From Myxococcota bacterium (GTDB lineage Bacteria; Myxococcota_A; UBA9160; UBA4427), in NCBI GenBank assembly GCA_030748735.1, contig JASMLK010000151.1:1-49651 (forward strand): a stretch of DNA of 49,651 bases, read 5' to 3'. This document shows, one piece after another, positions 7,251 to 16,004 of the stretch. The notes under the pieces were generated by a model that was not told where the DNA came from, searched no databases, and saw only the letters and a program-made list of their open reading frames with translations. The position numbers and the translations under genes were made by a program. Each line of letters starts with the position of its first letter. Positions within the stretch are counted from its first letter, which is position 1.

Positions 7251-7978
7251 GCGACCTCCCGGTTGGCCGCGAGGCGCTCGGCCTCGTCCTCGGAGGCCAC
7301 GGTTCGCAGCCCCTCGACCTCCCAGCGCAGCAGCACCAGGTAGGCGAATACGAAGAACAGGGCGAGGTTCCCCAGCAGGAAGGGCATCCCCATGCCGTCG
7401 CCGAGGCTGCCGCGTTCGAGATTCTCGGGGTGCATCGAGCGCTTGTCGAAGATCTCGATGATGTAGTAGTTGAGCGGGATCAAGACGATGCCCACGATCC
7501 CGTACACTGCGGCGAAGCGAGCCGTGCGCGTGCTGTTCCCGCTGAAGCTGCGCAGCAGCATGTACGCCAGGTAGATGAACCAGAGCAGAAGGGTCACCGT
7601 GAGCCGCGGGTCCCACGACCACCACTTTCCCCAGGTGCCGCGTGCCCAGATCGGCCCGGTGATCAGCATCAGGGTGCAGAAGATCACGCCGACCTCGGTG
7701 CCCGCGATGGCCAGCCGGTCCATGTCCTCGCGCGACTTCCACAGGTAGATGCCCCCCGCGATCGCCGTGATGACGAAACCCAGGTAGGCCCCGTAGGCGA
7801 GCGGTGGATGCACGTAGAGGATCTTCTGGATGATCCCCTGCACGTTGTCGATCGGCGCGTTTACCACCGACCAGGCATACAGCGCGAGGAAGACGAGCAG
7901 GGGCAGCGTCAGCCAACTCCGCATCCGCGCGGCGCGAAGTTCGAGCGCGCTCAGGCTCATGCTTGCTTGGGAACTCAT
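7247..7978 (-). CDS. ccmC: Haem exporter/handling protein CcmC
   Basis: This 243-residue integral membrane protein has six predicted helices. The haem-handling WWD motif WGKWWSWDPRLT lies at residues 116-127, and a conserved His (LYVHPPLAYGAY) near residue 57 is a candidate axial haem ligand. CcmC presents haem to the chaperone CcmE. I chose ATG 7978 because GAGG lies 8 nt upstream and the gap from the ccmB stop is 13 bp; ATG 7999 is an alternative that would overlap ccmB. The gene sits between ccmB and ccmD. Confidence 0.93.
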   Translation of the reverse strand: MSSQASMSLSALELRAARMRSWLTLPLLVFLALYAWSVVNAPIDNVQGIIQKILYVHPPLAYGAYLGFVITAIAGGIYLWKSREDMDRLAIAGTEVGVIFCTLMLITGPIWARGTWGKWWSWDPRLTVTLLLWFIYLAYMLLRSFSGNSTRTARFAAVYGIVGIVLIPLNYYIIEIFDKRSMHPENLERGSLGDGMGMPFLLGNLALFFVFAYLVLLRWEVEGLRTVASEDEAERLAANREVA

Positions 7979-7991
7979 TGCAGGGGCCTCA

Positions 7992-8657
7992 TCATTCATC
8001 GAGGATGTACTCGAAGCCAAGAAACGAAACAACCAGATAGACCCCGTCGATGACCAGCAGGAGCTGAATGGCTTCGAACGAAGCCTCGCCGGCGACGATC
8101 AGATCGCGGGTCGCGGCGACGGCGCCGGCCAGCACGGGGAAGAGGGCGGGGAGCAACAGGATCGGAAGCAGCACTTCGCGCAGGCGGGTGCGCACGCTCA
8201 TCGCCGAAAAGAGTGTTCCGGCACAACACAGCCCGAACGTCCCGAGCAGGACCACGCCCGCCAGCGGCAGCGCGACCTTCAGCAGGTCGATGTCGAACGC
8301 CACCGCGAAGGCGAACCCCGCCGCCGCTTCGACCAGCCCGATCAGGATGAGGTTCGCGAGTGCCTTGCCGAGGAAGATCCAGCCGCGCTCCCCGGGTGCG
8401 AGGGCGAGCAGCGACAGGGCGTCGTTCTCGAGTTCGAGGGCGAAGGAGCGGTTCAGCCCGATGTTGGCCGCGAACACATAGGCGACCCACAGCAGGCCGG
8501 CCGCGTTCTCCTGGATGCCCGAGCGTGTTCCGACCGGAAGCGCGAAGTGGAAGATCACGACCACGAGCAGCGAAAACAGCAGCATCGCGATCACGCGGTC
8601 GCGCGATCGCCATTCGGTGACGAGGTCCTTCCAGAGGATCGCAAGGGTCGTGCTCAT
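7992..8657 (-). CDS. ccmB: Cytochrome c maturation ABC transporter permease CcmB
   Basis: This 221-residue permease has about six membrane helices. It begins TTLAILWKDLVTEWRSRDR and continues with FALELENDALSLLALAP, both typical of CcmB. Together with the ATPase CcmA and with CcmC it forms the complex that frees haem-loaded CcmE. Its ATG overlaps the ccmA stop by 4 bp (ATGA, 8654-8657), indicating coupled translation and equal production. Confidence 0.93.
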   Translation of the reverse strand: MSTTLAILWKDLVTEWRSRDRVIAMLLFSLLVVVIFHFALPVGTRSGIQENAAGLLWVAYVFAANIGLNRSFALELENDALSLLALAPGERGWIFLGKALANLILIGLVEAAAGFAFAVAFDIDLLKVALPLAGVVLLGTFGLCCAGTLFSAMSVRTRLREVLLPILLLPALFPVLAGAVAATRDLIVAGEASFEAIQLLLVIDGVYLVVSFLGFEYILDE

Positions 8658-9379
8658 GCGACGGCCCCGGGCTGTGGCCGGTCGCCGAGCATGCCGGCAT
8701 CGAGCCGGTCGACGGTGATGGCCGAGCCCGAAACGACCTCGCTGATCTCTCCGCGATCGAGGAGCGAAACGGTCGTGGCGAGGCGCGCCGCGATTTCGAC
8801 GTCGTGGGTGATCAGCACGAGTGCACGTCCCTCGTCGCGCAGACGCTCGAGGTGTTCCGCCAGGCGGCTGGCCGCCGCGCGGTCGAGGCCCGTGAACGGT
8901 TCGTCGAGCAGCACGAGGATCGGGTCGTGGATGCGCGCCCGCGCGATCGAGAGGCGCTGCGACATGCCGCGCGAAAACGAACCGGCCCGCACGTCGGCGA
9001 CTTCGCCGAGCGCTTCGTCTTCGAGCAGTTGCTGGGCGCGCGCTTCGGCGTCGTCGACCCGGTAGAGCTTCGCGGCGAAGAGCAGGTTCTCGCGCGCAGT
9101 CAATTCGGGATGGATCAACGTGGCGTGGCCCACGTAGCCGATGGCGCCGCGCGCCTTGCTCGGTTCGTGGTTCTCGCCGTCGATGTCGATTTCGACGCTG
9201 CCCGCGGTGGCGTGGGACAGGCCGGCGAGGATGCGGAGCAGGGTGGTCTTGCCCGCGCCGTTCGGTCCCAGCACGGCGTGGATCGTGCCGCGCTCGACCG
9301 TGAGGTCGACACCGCGCAGCGCACGCATCGCGCCAAAGCGTTTCTCCACGCCCCGTGCGCGGAGGGCCGTCTCACTCAC
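8654..9379 (-). CDS. ccmA: Cytochrome c maturation ABC transporter ATPase CcmA
   Basis: This 241-residue ABC ATPase has a Walker A at LGPNGAGKTTLL, a signature motif SFSRGMSQRLSIARA, Walker B ILVLLDEPFTGLD and an H-loop LITHD. I chose GTG 9379 because it overlaps the stop of the preceding gene (GTGA) and begins right at the ABC domain; a longer start at 9460 would lie inside the zinc-ribbon coding end of the upstream gene. Its neighbours ccmB, ccmC and ccmD identify it as CcmA rather than a general transporter ATPase. Confidence 0.92.
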   Translation of the reverse strand: MSETALRARGVEKRFGAMRALRGVDLTVERGTIHAVLGPNGAGKTTLLRILAGLSHATAGSVEIDIDGENHEPSKARGAIGYVGHATLIHPELTARENLLFAAKLYRVDDAEARAQQLLEDEALGEVADVRAGSFSRGMSQRLSIARARIHDPILVLLDEPFTGLDRAAASRLAEHLERLRDEGRALVLITHDVEIAARLATTVSLLDRGEISEVVSGSAITVDRLDAGMLGDRPQPGAVA

Positions 9380-11313
9380 GTCGGCGTTTCTCCGGCACCC
9401 GGGCGACCTGCGCCGCAGTTCGCGCAGAAGCGCCAGCTCGGCGCGAGCGCCGTGCCGCACTGCACGCAGAAACCGGCGCCTTGTGCGGCAGGGGCCTGGC
9501 CCAGTGCGCCCGCGCCCTGGGTCGCGGGCGCTTGCTTCGCGGGCTCGGCGTCAGCGGGTGCAGCACTGCTCGTCGCGTCCTTTTCGCGCTGCAGCAATTC
9601 GAGTCCGCGTGTCCGCAGATCGGCGCGCATGGTTTCGTATTCGTCCGTTTCGATCTTGCCCGTTTCGTTGTCGTGTTCGAGGTCGCGAATCGCCTGGTAG
9701 ACGATCTCGCGTTCGCTGCGAATTCGGGCGCGCTCGTACTCACCGCGTCCCGCCGCCGAGCGGCGCGCGAGCGGTGAAACCATGAACCAGACGCCGAGCG
9801 CGGCGAACGCGCTCGTCGCGAACAGATGCACGCGCGGGTCGACGCGACCGCGATCGATCAGGTCGAGTGCGATCGACACGACCTCACCCTCTTCGACGGC
9901 GAAAGCCTCGCGATGGAGATACACCCGCGTGGTCTGTCGAAACGGTCGTCTTCGATGCAGCCGCTCGGTGTCGATCACGACGCCGTTGTCGGCAATCAGC
10001 ACGTTCAACGTGCCCACCGCAGCGGGAGAGACGATGTCGAGTGCGGGGCGTCCATTTTGGACGGCCACGCGGTAGCGGTAGGCGAAGCCGCTCTTGCCCG
10101 GCGAAAGCGGGCCGAGCACGCCGAGGTTGCCGTCTTCGAGGGGGATCACGCCGAGGTCCTGCGCCTCGGAAGATGCACCCAGAACTTCGGCGCCCGGTGG
10201 CAAGGCGAAGGTGAGGAGTGGCGCGTCGGGGCGCCCGGCGAGGTGGGCCCCCGGTGCGACTTCGAAGTTGGCTTCGACGTTCACCTGCAAGAAGGTGTCG
10301 TCGGCGTCGAGCCAGTAGTCGAGGCGGGGGATCGAAATCGCCGATCGGTCGGTCGACATGGCGGGCAGCGACACGGCCATTTCGATGCCGCGTCCGCGGA
10401 TGACGGGGCCGAGGTCGATCGATCGCAGGGTTCCCTCACCCGTTTCGATGCCGCGGTCGCGCGGGGCGTCTGTAACGCTCACCGTGGGACCGCCCGGCGG
10501 AAAGACCACCGTGGCATCGCGCGAACCCATGTCGAGCGGCCAGCGCAGATCGATCGCGCCAGTGTGGTCGCGCGGGATGGGAATCAAATAACGAAAGCGC
10601 AGTTCGAAGCCGCCGCCGTAGATGGGGCCCCAGAAGCGAAGCTCACCGTCGCCCGTTTCGTACCCGGCGCTCACGCCACTGAGCGACGTGTCGATGCGCT
10701 CGGCACCTGCCGGAAGCTTCGTGCGAAACGCCGGCTTTGCGCCCTCGCGTTCGTTCGGGGCGGCGTACACCACCACATCGTCGGGGTTGTCGAGTTGGTG
10801 GATCTCTTCGACGCCGAGACTCGAGCCGATCCACTCGAGGCGCAGGGACGAACTCGACACCGTCACGCGCGACGCGTCCGTCGATGGATCGTCGACTTCG
10901 ATTTCCACGCGCAGCTCGGATTGCCCCGCTTCGAAGGTGGCGCGTTCGCCGTAGGGCACGCCGCGATAGCTCGCGCCGATCAGGTAGGTGATGCCCGAAG
11001 CGTTCGAGATCTGCGAAAAGCTGAACCCACCGGTGATGTCCACGTGCGTCGTGCGCATGCCGGGGCTGCCATCGCTGGCGAGCGCGTACAGCACCACCGT
11101 CGCCCCTTCGGTCAGGTCGTTGCCGTCGGGGTGGGAGAGCTGCCCGATGATCGAAGCCGGGCCGGGTGGCACGTCACTGACCTCGCCCTGGCCCATCCCC
11201 TGATGCGGATTCTGCGCGACTGCGGGTGCCGCGAACAGGACGATGGCGGCCATCCACACCGCGGTTCGGATGCGTGTCGCAACGCCGGCGGGGCGACGAG
11301 TTCGCCTGGTCAT
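9376..11313 (-). CDS. Exported ccm-operon protein with carboxypeptidase-regulatory-like domain, CcmI-like hairpin and C-terminal zinc ribbon
   Basis: This 645-residue protein is encoded inside the ccm operon, overlapping ccmF by 4 bp upstream and ccmA downstream. In order: signal sequence (residues about 10-34, ending APAVAQ); beta-rich region of about 450 residues whose first part (SIIGQLSHPDGNDLTEGATV ... THVDITGGFSF) resembles a carboxypeptidase regulatory-like/prealbumin fold; one membrane helix near residue 505 (FATSAFAALGVWFMVSPLA); a charged hairpin (REIVYQAIRDLEHDNETGKI) like the segment after the membrane helix of CcmI/CycH; an Ala/Gln-rich linker; and a four-Cys zinc ribbon (FCVQCGTALAPSWRFCANCG). 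Most of the protein should be periplasmic and the tail cytoplasmic. The position and hairpin suggest it works in apocytochrome handling, where ccmG/H/I would be expected; that is inference. Confidence 0.7.
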   Translation of the reverse strand: MTRRTRRPAGVATRIRTAVWMAAIVLFAAPAVAQNPHQGMGQGEVSDVPPGPASIIGQLSHPDGNDLTEGATVVLYALASDGSPGMRTTHVDITGGFSFSQISNASGITYLIGASYRGVPYGERATFEAGQSELRVEIEVDDPSTDASRVTVSSSSLRLEWIGSSLGVEEIHQLDNPDDVVVYAAPNEREGAKPAFRTKLPAGAERIDTSLSGVSAGYETGDGELRFWGPIYGGGFELRFRYLIPIPRDHTGAIDLRWPLDMGSRDATVVFPPGGPTVSVTDAPRDRGIETGEGTLRSIDLGPVIRGRGIEMAVSLPAMSTDRSAISIPRLDYWLDADDTFLQVNVEANFEVAPGAHLAGRPDAPLLTFALPPGAEVLGASSEAQDLGVIPLEDGNLGVLGPLSPGKSGFAYRYRVAVQNGRPALDIVSPAAVGTLNVLIADNGVVIDTERLHRRRPFRQTTRVYLHREAFAVEEGEVVSIALDLIDRGRVDPRVHLFATSAFAALGVWFMVSPLARRSAAGRGEYERARIRSEREIVYQAIRDLEHDNETGKIETDEYETMRADLRTRGLELLQREKDATSSAAPADAEPAKQAPATQGAGALGQAPAAQGAGFCVQCGTALAPSWRFCANCGAGRPGAGETPT

Positions 11314-13280
11314 GACTGCCGCCGCGGTCGGACGACTTCAGGGTGCGGCCACATGACGAAGATCGAACCGCCAATCGCGATCGCGGCCCCGATCCACAGC
11401 CAGTTCACGAGTGGATTGATGTGGACCTTGAAGGTCGCCGAACCGTCGGGTTCGACTTCGTTCAAGATCAAGTAGACGTCTTCGAGCCAGGTCGAATAGA
11501 TGGCGGGGATCGACGAGGGCTGCTGCTCCAACCAGTAGATGCGCTTCTGCGGCAGCATCGTCGCGAGCCCTTCGCCGTCGCGATAGAGCGCGACCCGCGC
11601 GGTCGCGCCCCCGAAGTGCTGTTCCAGGTTGGGCTCCGCGGTCTTGTATTCGAACGAGTACTTGTCGAGCGAGAGACTTTCACCCGGCTTCAGGTTTTCG
11701 AGGCGTTCCTTGTTGAAGACCGCGCCCGAGACCGCGATGAACATCAAGATGATCCCGAGGTGAACGATGTAGCCGCCGTACCGCCGCTGGTTGCGGCGCA
11801 GCAAGAGCCACAGTGCGGCCAGCGCCCCTTCGCCCTTCGATCGCACCCGCGCACTCACCGCGCGGTAGTACTCCTGCGCGATCGTCGCGATCACGAAAGC
11901 GGAGAGCGTCCAGCACGCCATCGCCCAGACCGTTGCGTCTTCCCAGAACAGAACCGAGAGCACGGCGCCGATCGCGATTCCGAACGCCGCCGGAGCGACG
12001 AACTGGCGGCGCACACTGTTCGGCGTGGCCCGACGCCAGGCGATCAGGGGGCCTACGCCCGTGAGGAAGATCAACAGCAGGCTCCAGAGCCCCGCATGCT
12101 GGTTGAAGAACACGGGCCCGACGGTCGTGCGATTGCCGCTGATGGCCTCGGACACGACCGGAAGCAGCGTCCCCCAGAACACCACGACCAGGATCGCCAT
12201 GAAGACCCAGTTGTTCAGCAGGAAGCCCGCCTCGCGCGACACCATCGACTCGAGTTGGTTGTCGGTCTTCAGCTGGGGTAGGCGGTACAAGAGCATGCCG
12301 AAGAAGAGCACGGCGGTCACCGCGACGTAGGTAAAGAAGATCGGCGTGAACGACCCGCTGTTCGTGAAGGCGTGCACCGACTGCACGACGCCGCTGCGGG
12401 TGAGGAAGGTGCCGAAGACGCAGAGCAGATACGTCAGCCCGATGAGCACGAGATTCCAGGTCTTCAGCATGTCGCGCTTTTCCTGGATCATCACCGAATG
12501 CAGATACGCCGTGCCGGCGAGCCACGGCATGAGGGCCGCGTTCTCGACGGGGTCCCAACCCCAGTAGCCGCCCCAGCCGAGGATCTCGTAGGCCCACCGG
12601 CCGCCGAGGATCAAGCCACCGCCGAGGCTCGTCCACGCGAACAGCGTCCAACGACGCGTGGTCTGGAACCACTGGGTGCCGAGTTCGCCGGTGACGAGGT
12701 TCGCGAAGGCGAACGCGTACGGAACCACGAAGCCGGTGAAGCCCGCGTACAACACCACCGGGTGAATCGTCATGAGCGGGTGCTGCAGCAGCGGGTTCAG
12801 GCCATTGCCGTCGGATCGCACTTCGGTGGGCGGCACCTGCTCGAAGGGCAGCGAAACGAAGCAGCAGAGCGAAAGGAAGAAGCCCAGGTTGATGAGCACG
12901 CAGAACACGACCCAGGGCATCAGGTTCCGGTTGCTCTTGCGGTTGAGGAAGATCGCCGTGGTGCCGTAGGCGGCGACCATCCAACCCCAGAGCAGGAGCG
13001 AGCCCGCTTGCCCGCCCCACAACGCTGCGAGCCGCGTTTCCAGCGGCATCGCGCGAGCCGAATGCGACGCCACGTAGGCGACGCTGAAGTCATTGGTCGC
13101 GAAGGCATAGAAGAGGGTGCCCATCGAAATCGTGATCGCGCCGAATACGACGTAGAGCGCGCGTTCGGCGACCTGCGTCCAATCGTCGCGGCGCGTGACG
13201 CCCGCCGCGACGGAGATGACACAGCCGAGGATCGTGATCAACCAACCGAAGGTCAGCGTTTGCTGGCCGAGTTCTGCCAT
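11310..13280 (-). CDS. ccmF: Cytochrome c haem lyase subunit CcmF
   Basis: This 656-residue polytopic protein is the haem-ligating core of System I. The WWD motif GWGGYWGWDPVENAALMPW spans about residues 235-253, flanked by His residues at about 173 (TIHPVVLYAG) and 265 (TAYLHSVM) that ligate periplasmic haem in the family. A C-terminal periplasmic segment precedes the last helix. The length matches usual CcmF. The start at ATG 13280 is followed directly by the first membrane helix. It lies 120 bp after ccmE and overlaps the next gene by ATGA. Confidence 0.96.
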   Translation of the reverse strand: MAELGQQTLTFGWLITILGCVISVAAGVTRRDDWTQVAERALYVVFGAITISMGTLFYAFATNDFSVAYVASHSARAMPLETRLAALWGGQAGSLLLWGWMVAAYGTTAIFLNRKSNRNLMPWVVFCVLINLGFFLSLCCFVSLPFEQVPPTEVRSDGNGLNPLLQHPLMTIHPVVLYAGFTGFVVPYAFAFANLVTGELGTQWFQTTRRWTLFAWTSLGGGLILGGRWAYEILGWGGYWGWDPVENAALMPWLAGTAYLHSVMIQEKRDMLKTWNLVLIGLTYLLCVFGTFLTRSGVVQSVHAFTNSGSFTPIFFTYVAVTAVLFFGMLLYRLPQLKTDNQLESMVSREAGFLLNNWVFMAILVVVFWGTLLPVVSEAISGNRTTVGPVFFNQHAGLWSLLLIFLTGVGPLIAWRRATPNSVRRQFVAPAAFGIAIGAVLSVLFWEDATVWAMACWTLSAFVIATIAQEYYRAVSARVRSKGEGALAALWLLLRRNQRRYGGYIVHLGIILMFIAVSGAVFNKERLENLKPGESLSLDKYSFEYKTAEPNLEQHFGGATARVALYRDGEGLATMLPQKRIYWLEQQPSSIPAIYSTWLEDVYLILNEVEPDGSATFKVHINPLVNWLWIGAAIAIGGSIFVMWPHPEVVRPRRQS

Positions 13281-13400
13281 CGGGGCTCCAGGGTGTGCGG
13301 GCCGCGGGGGACGCGGCGATAGACTCGTTCGAGAGGGGAGGTTCGATTTGGGGTCGCGCAGGATCGGACTTCCTTTGGAGGTCCGACCTCACCCCGCGGT

Positions 13401-13871
13401 TCAGAGGCTCGTCGACCCCTCCGGCGGCACTTCAGCATTGGCTTCGAACTTCGACGGACACTTGGCGAGCACGTTGTCCGCCACGAAGACCATTTCACCC
13501 GATTCCATCACGAGCTCGCCTTCGACGACGACGTCTGCGCCGTCCTGGAACAGGTCCGGGGTTTCGAGGCTGCGGAACAGAATCGAGAGCGTCGTGCGCG
13601 CATTGGGCTGCTTGTGGGGCGGGTCGTTCTGCACTGCGAAGGTGACGTGCTTGGCTTCGAGGTTGCGGTCGATCGTGCCCGGCGCCACGTAGCCGTGGAT
13701 CCGAAGCGAACGTCCGACCATGCTCTCGTCGCGATTGCTCTGCGCGATGAACTCGTCGAGGGTCTGGTAGTACTGGAAGGTCGAACCGGCTTCGAGGTTC
13801 GTATAGCCGTACCAGCTGAGCAGAGCGAAGATCAGCGACGCGCCGATCGTGAGTTGTGCACCCTTGGACAT
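13401..13871 (-). CDS. ccmE: Haem chaperone CcmE, Cys-type
   Basis: This 156-residue protein has an N-terminal membrane anchor (residues about 8-24) and the OB-fold haem chaperone domain (RIHGYVAPGTIDRN, then VTFAVQN and VVVEGEL). In most bacteria haem binds a His in an HxxxY motif near the end. Here the same place reads LAKCPSKFE, so Cys138 replaces His and Phe142 replaces the usual Tyr. Cys-type CcmE with CxxxY is known from Desulfovibrio and archaea, in the variant that lacks CcmH; CxxxF is a further change. I chose ATG 13871: it fits the family start, and longer readings would run through a repeat and past the predicted transcription start near 14071. It is the first gene of the operon. 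Confidence 0.9.
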   Translation of the reverse strand: MSKGAQLTIGASLIFALLSWYGYTNLEAGSTFQYYQTLDEFIAQSNRDESMVGRSLRIHGYVAPGTIDRNLEAKHVTFAVQNDPPHKQPNARTTLSILFRSLETPDLFQDGADVVVEGELVMESGEMVFVADNVLAKCPSKFEANAEVPPEGSTSL

Positions 13872-13925
13872 CTTGCGGACTCGCTCGTGAAGCAAAGACT
13901 CGCCGGTCAGGGTCCGCTCGCGAAG

Positions 13926-13952
13926 CTCTTCGCGCTCTTCGCGCTCTTCGCG
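13926..13952. repeat. Three tandem copies of 9-bp CTCTTCGCG
   Basis: CTCTTCGCG is repeated three times without interruption in the 200-nt leader of ccmE. On the transcript it reads as purine-rich CGCGAAGAG. If the leader were translated it would add REEREERE-like residues, but I see no start signal for that. Copy-number change by slippage is possible. Confidence 0.75.
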
Positions 13953-14077
13953 ATGGGGCACCTGGCTGGGCGGTCGGGGTGGTCTTGGGGTTCGCGTTGC
14001 CCCGGGAAGGGGGGCGCTATCTGGGGCGATCGAGGACGGGGTGATGCGGGCGCTTCCCCGATCGACTTGCGGCGCGC

Positions 14078-14106
14078 ATCGTATCACCCGGGCGCTGGAG
14101 TGTCAA
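14078..14106 (-). promoter_or_regulatory. Sigma-70 promoter of the ccm operon, TTGACA-N17-TACGAT
   Basis: On the minus strand TTGACA (14106-14101) and TACGAT (14083-14078) are separated by exactly 17 bp. Transcription should start near 14071 and run into ccmE, leaving a leader of about 200 nt. All genes from ccmE to ccmD then follow without an obvious terminator, so this is the likely operon promoter. The rest of the 325-bp gap between ccmE and the aminotransferase holds no other feature I can support. Confidence 0.72.
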
Positions 14107-14196
14107 AACACCGGCCGATCGATTCGTTTTCAATTTCAATACGTTGCAGCGCTTTTCGCCTTGACACCTCGAGGCCGTGTCGGTTGACTCGCGGCG

Positions 14197-15387
14197 ATGC
14201 CGAAAGAGCCGAAAGCAACCCCGCCGCCCTTCGCCGCGCGCACCGAAGGTCTCGAGCCGTTTCTCGCGATGGAGGTGATGGAGCGGGCCTTCGCGCTCGA
14301 ACGCGACGGCGTCGAAGTCGACCATCTCGAAATTGGCGAGCCCGACTTTCCTCCTCCGCGCCAGGCCGTCGAGGCTTGCGAACGGGCGCTCTGTGAGGGG
14401 CAGACCCACTACAGCGACAGTCGCGGCCTGGTCGAACTTCGCGAGGCGATTGCGCGCGATGCTGCGGATCGTTTCGCTGCATCGGTCGACCCGGGTTCGA
14501 TCCTGGTGACGAGCGGCACATCGCCCGCGATGCTCCTCGTGTGTTCGCTGCTGCTCGATCCGGGCGACGAGGTCATCATCCCGACGCCCCACTATCCCTG
14601 TTACCCGAACTTCGTTCGCTACTGCGGTGGGGTGCCGGTGCTGGTGGAGACGTCGCCGCAAGACGCCTGGGCGATCGACGTCGACGCGGTTCGTGCGCGC
14701 ATGACCGGCAGGACGCGGGCGATCATGATCAGCGCTCCCGCCAACCCGACGGGTGCGATCCAGTCGCGCGAAACCGTCGATGCGCTGGCGGCCCTCGGTG
14801 TCCCCCTCCTCTCGGACGAAATCTACGACGGCCTCGTCTACGACGGCGCCCAGATCGCTTCGGCCCACAACGTCGACGGCGACGCCTTCGTGCTCGACGG
14901 TTTTTCCAAGCGCTACGCAATGACGGGCTTTCGCCTGGGCTGGGTGGTGGCCCCCGAATGGGCGAAGCGGCGCCTCCAGATCATGCAGCAGAACCTGTTC
15001 ATTTCGGCCAGCCGCTTCGTGCAACACGCGGGGATCGCAGCGCTGGAACACGGCGCGGACGACGTTGCGCGCATGCGCGAGGAGTACGGAACGCGGCGCG
15101 ATCGTCTCGCGGCGGGGCTCGAAGCGTTGGGGTTCGAACTGTACGGCCGGCCCAAGGGAGCGTTCTATCTGTTCGCCGGCGCGCAACGCTTCGGCGCGGA
15201 TTCGCTCGCCCTCGCGAATACGCTGCTCGAACGCGCCCACGTGGGCGTGTGCCCGGGCGTCGACTTCGGCCAGGCGGGGGAGGGTATGCTCCGTTTCTGT
15301 TACGCCGTGTCCGAAGCCAGCATCGACCGCGCCCTCGAACGGCTCGAAGCGGTCCTCCCCGAACTCGAAGTAAGGAACAGCGCGTGA
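14197..15387 (+). CDS. PLP-dependent class I/II aminotransferase
   Basis: This 396-residue fold-type I aminotransferase shows HLEIGEPDFPPP (substrate-side start of the fold), THYSDSRGLVELREAI, the Asn/Asp PLP contacts in ISAPANPTGA and LLSDEIYDGLVY, and the PLP lysine in DGFSKRYAMTGFRLGW. This set is typical of the aspartate/alanine/aromatic aminotransferase-like enzymes, but the substrate cannot be told. ATG 14197 fits the family length. The gene is coupled to engB by a GTGA overlap at its 3' end. It is divergent from the ccm operon. Confidence 0.9.
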   Translation: MPKEPKATPPPFAARTEGLEPFLAMEVMERAFALERDGVEVDHLEIGEPDFPPPRQAVEACERALCEGQTHYSDSRGLVELREAIARDAADRFAASVDPGSILVTSGTSPAMLLVCSLLLDPGDEVIIPTPHYPCYPNFVRYCGGVPVLVETSPQDAWAIDVDAVRARMTGRTRAIMISAPANPTGAIQSRETVDALAALGVPLLSDEIYDGLVYDGAQIASAHNVDGDAFVLDGFSKRYAMTGFRLGWVVAPEWAKRRLQIMQQNLFISASRFVQHAGIAALEHGADDVARMREEYGTRRDRLAAGLEALGFELYGRPKGAFYLFAGAQRFGADSLALANTLLERAHVGVCPGVDFGQAGEGMLRFCYAVSEASIDRALERLEAVLPELEVRNSA

Positions 15388-15983
15388 AGATCAAACGCGC
15401 GGAGCTTTTGACTTCGTGCTCGAAACCGTCGCACTTTCCGGCCCCGGATCTGCCCGAAGTGGCCTTCCTCGGTCGCTCCAACGTGGGCAAGTCGAGCCTG
15501 CTGAACGCGCTGGTGCAGCGAAAGAAACTGGCGCGCACGAGTTCGACGCCCGGCAAGACGCGGCTCATCCACTTCTTCCACGTCGAGGCCGGCAGTGACG
15601 AGCTCCTGCTCGTCGACCTGCCGGGCTACGGCTGGGCGAAGGTTTCGCGTAACGAGCGCGAAGGCTGGCAGTCACTCATCGAGAGCTATCTCGAAGACCG
15701 CCCCGTGCTGCGCGCCGCGATGCTGCTGCAGGACCTGCGGCGCGATTTTTCCGAAGACGAAACCCTGCTCCTCGAATGGCTGGCCGAACGCGGCGTCCCC
15801 TCGCTCGTGGCGCTCACCAAGACCGACAAGCTCAAACCCATGCGCCGCAAGGCCCGCATCGCCGAACTCAAGAAATCCCTCGACGCCCCGATGCAGGCCA
15901 TCATCCCCACCTCGTCCCAGACCCGCGACGGCATCGACCTGCTGTGGCGACGAATCCACGAGATGATCACGGACGCCGATTGA
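15384..15983 (+). CDS. engB: Ribosome biogenesis GTPase EngB (YihA/YsxC)
   Basis: This 199-residue TRAFAC GTPase has G1 FLGRSNVGKSSLLNAL (about residues 29-44), G2 threonines in ARTSSTPGKTRLI, G3 VDLPGYGWA, G4 ALTKTDKLK and G5 PTSS. The pattern GRSNVGKSS with STPGKT is specific for EngB, which helps assemble the large ribosomal subunit. The start is GTG 15384, overlapping the aminotransferase stop by 3 bp, with AAGGA at 15372-15376 upstream. No ATG fits. Confidence 0.95.
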   Translation: MKIKRAELLTSCSKPSHFPAPDLPEVAFLGRSNVGKSSLLNALVQRKKLARTSSTPGKTRLIHFFHVEAGSDELLLVDLPGYGWAKVSRNEREGWQSLIESYLEDRPVLRAAMLLQDLRRDFSEDETLLLEWLAERGVPSLVALTKTDKLKPMRRKARIAELKKSLDAPMQAIIPTSSQTRDGIDLLWRRIHEMITDAD

Positions 15984-16004
15984 GCCTGTGCGGTCGTGCC
16001 CGAG

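Noticed and set aside
13872..14087. 72-residue N-terminal extension of CcmE
   Set aside because: It is Arg/Glu/Pro-rich, runs through a 9-bp repeat, and its start would precede the predicted transcription start near 14071.
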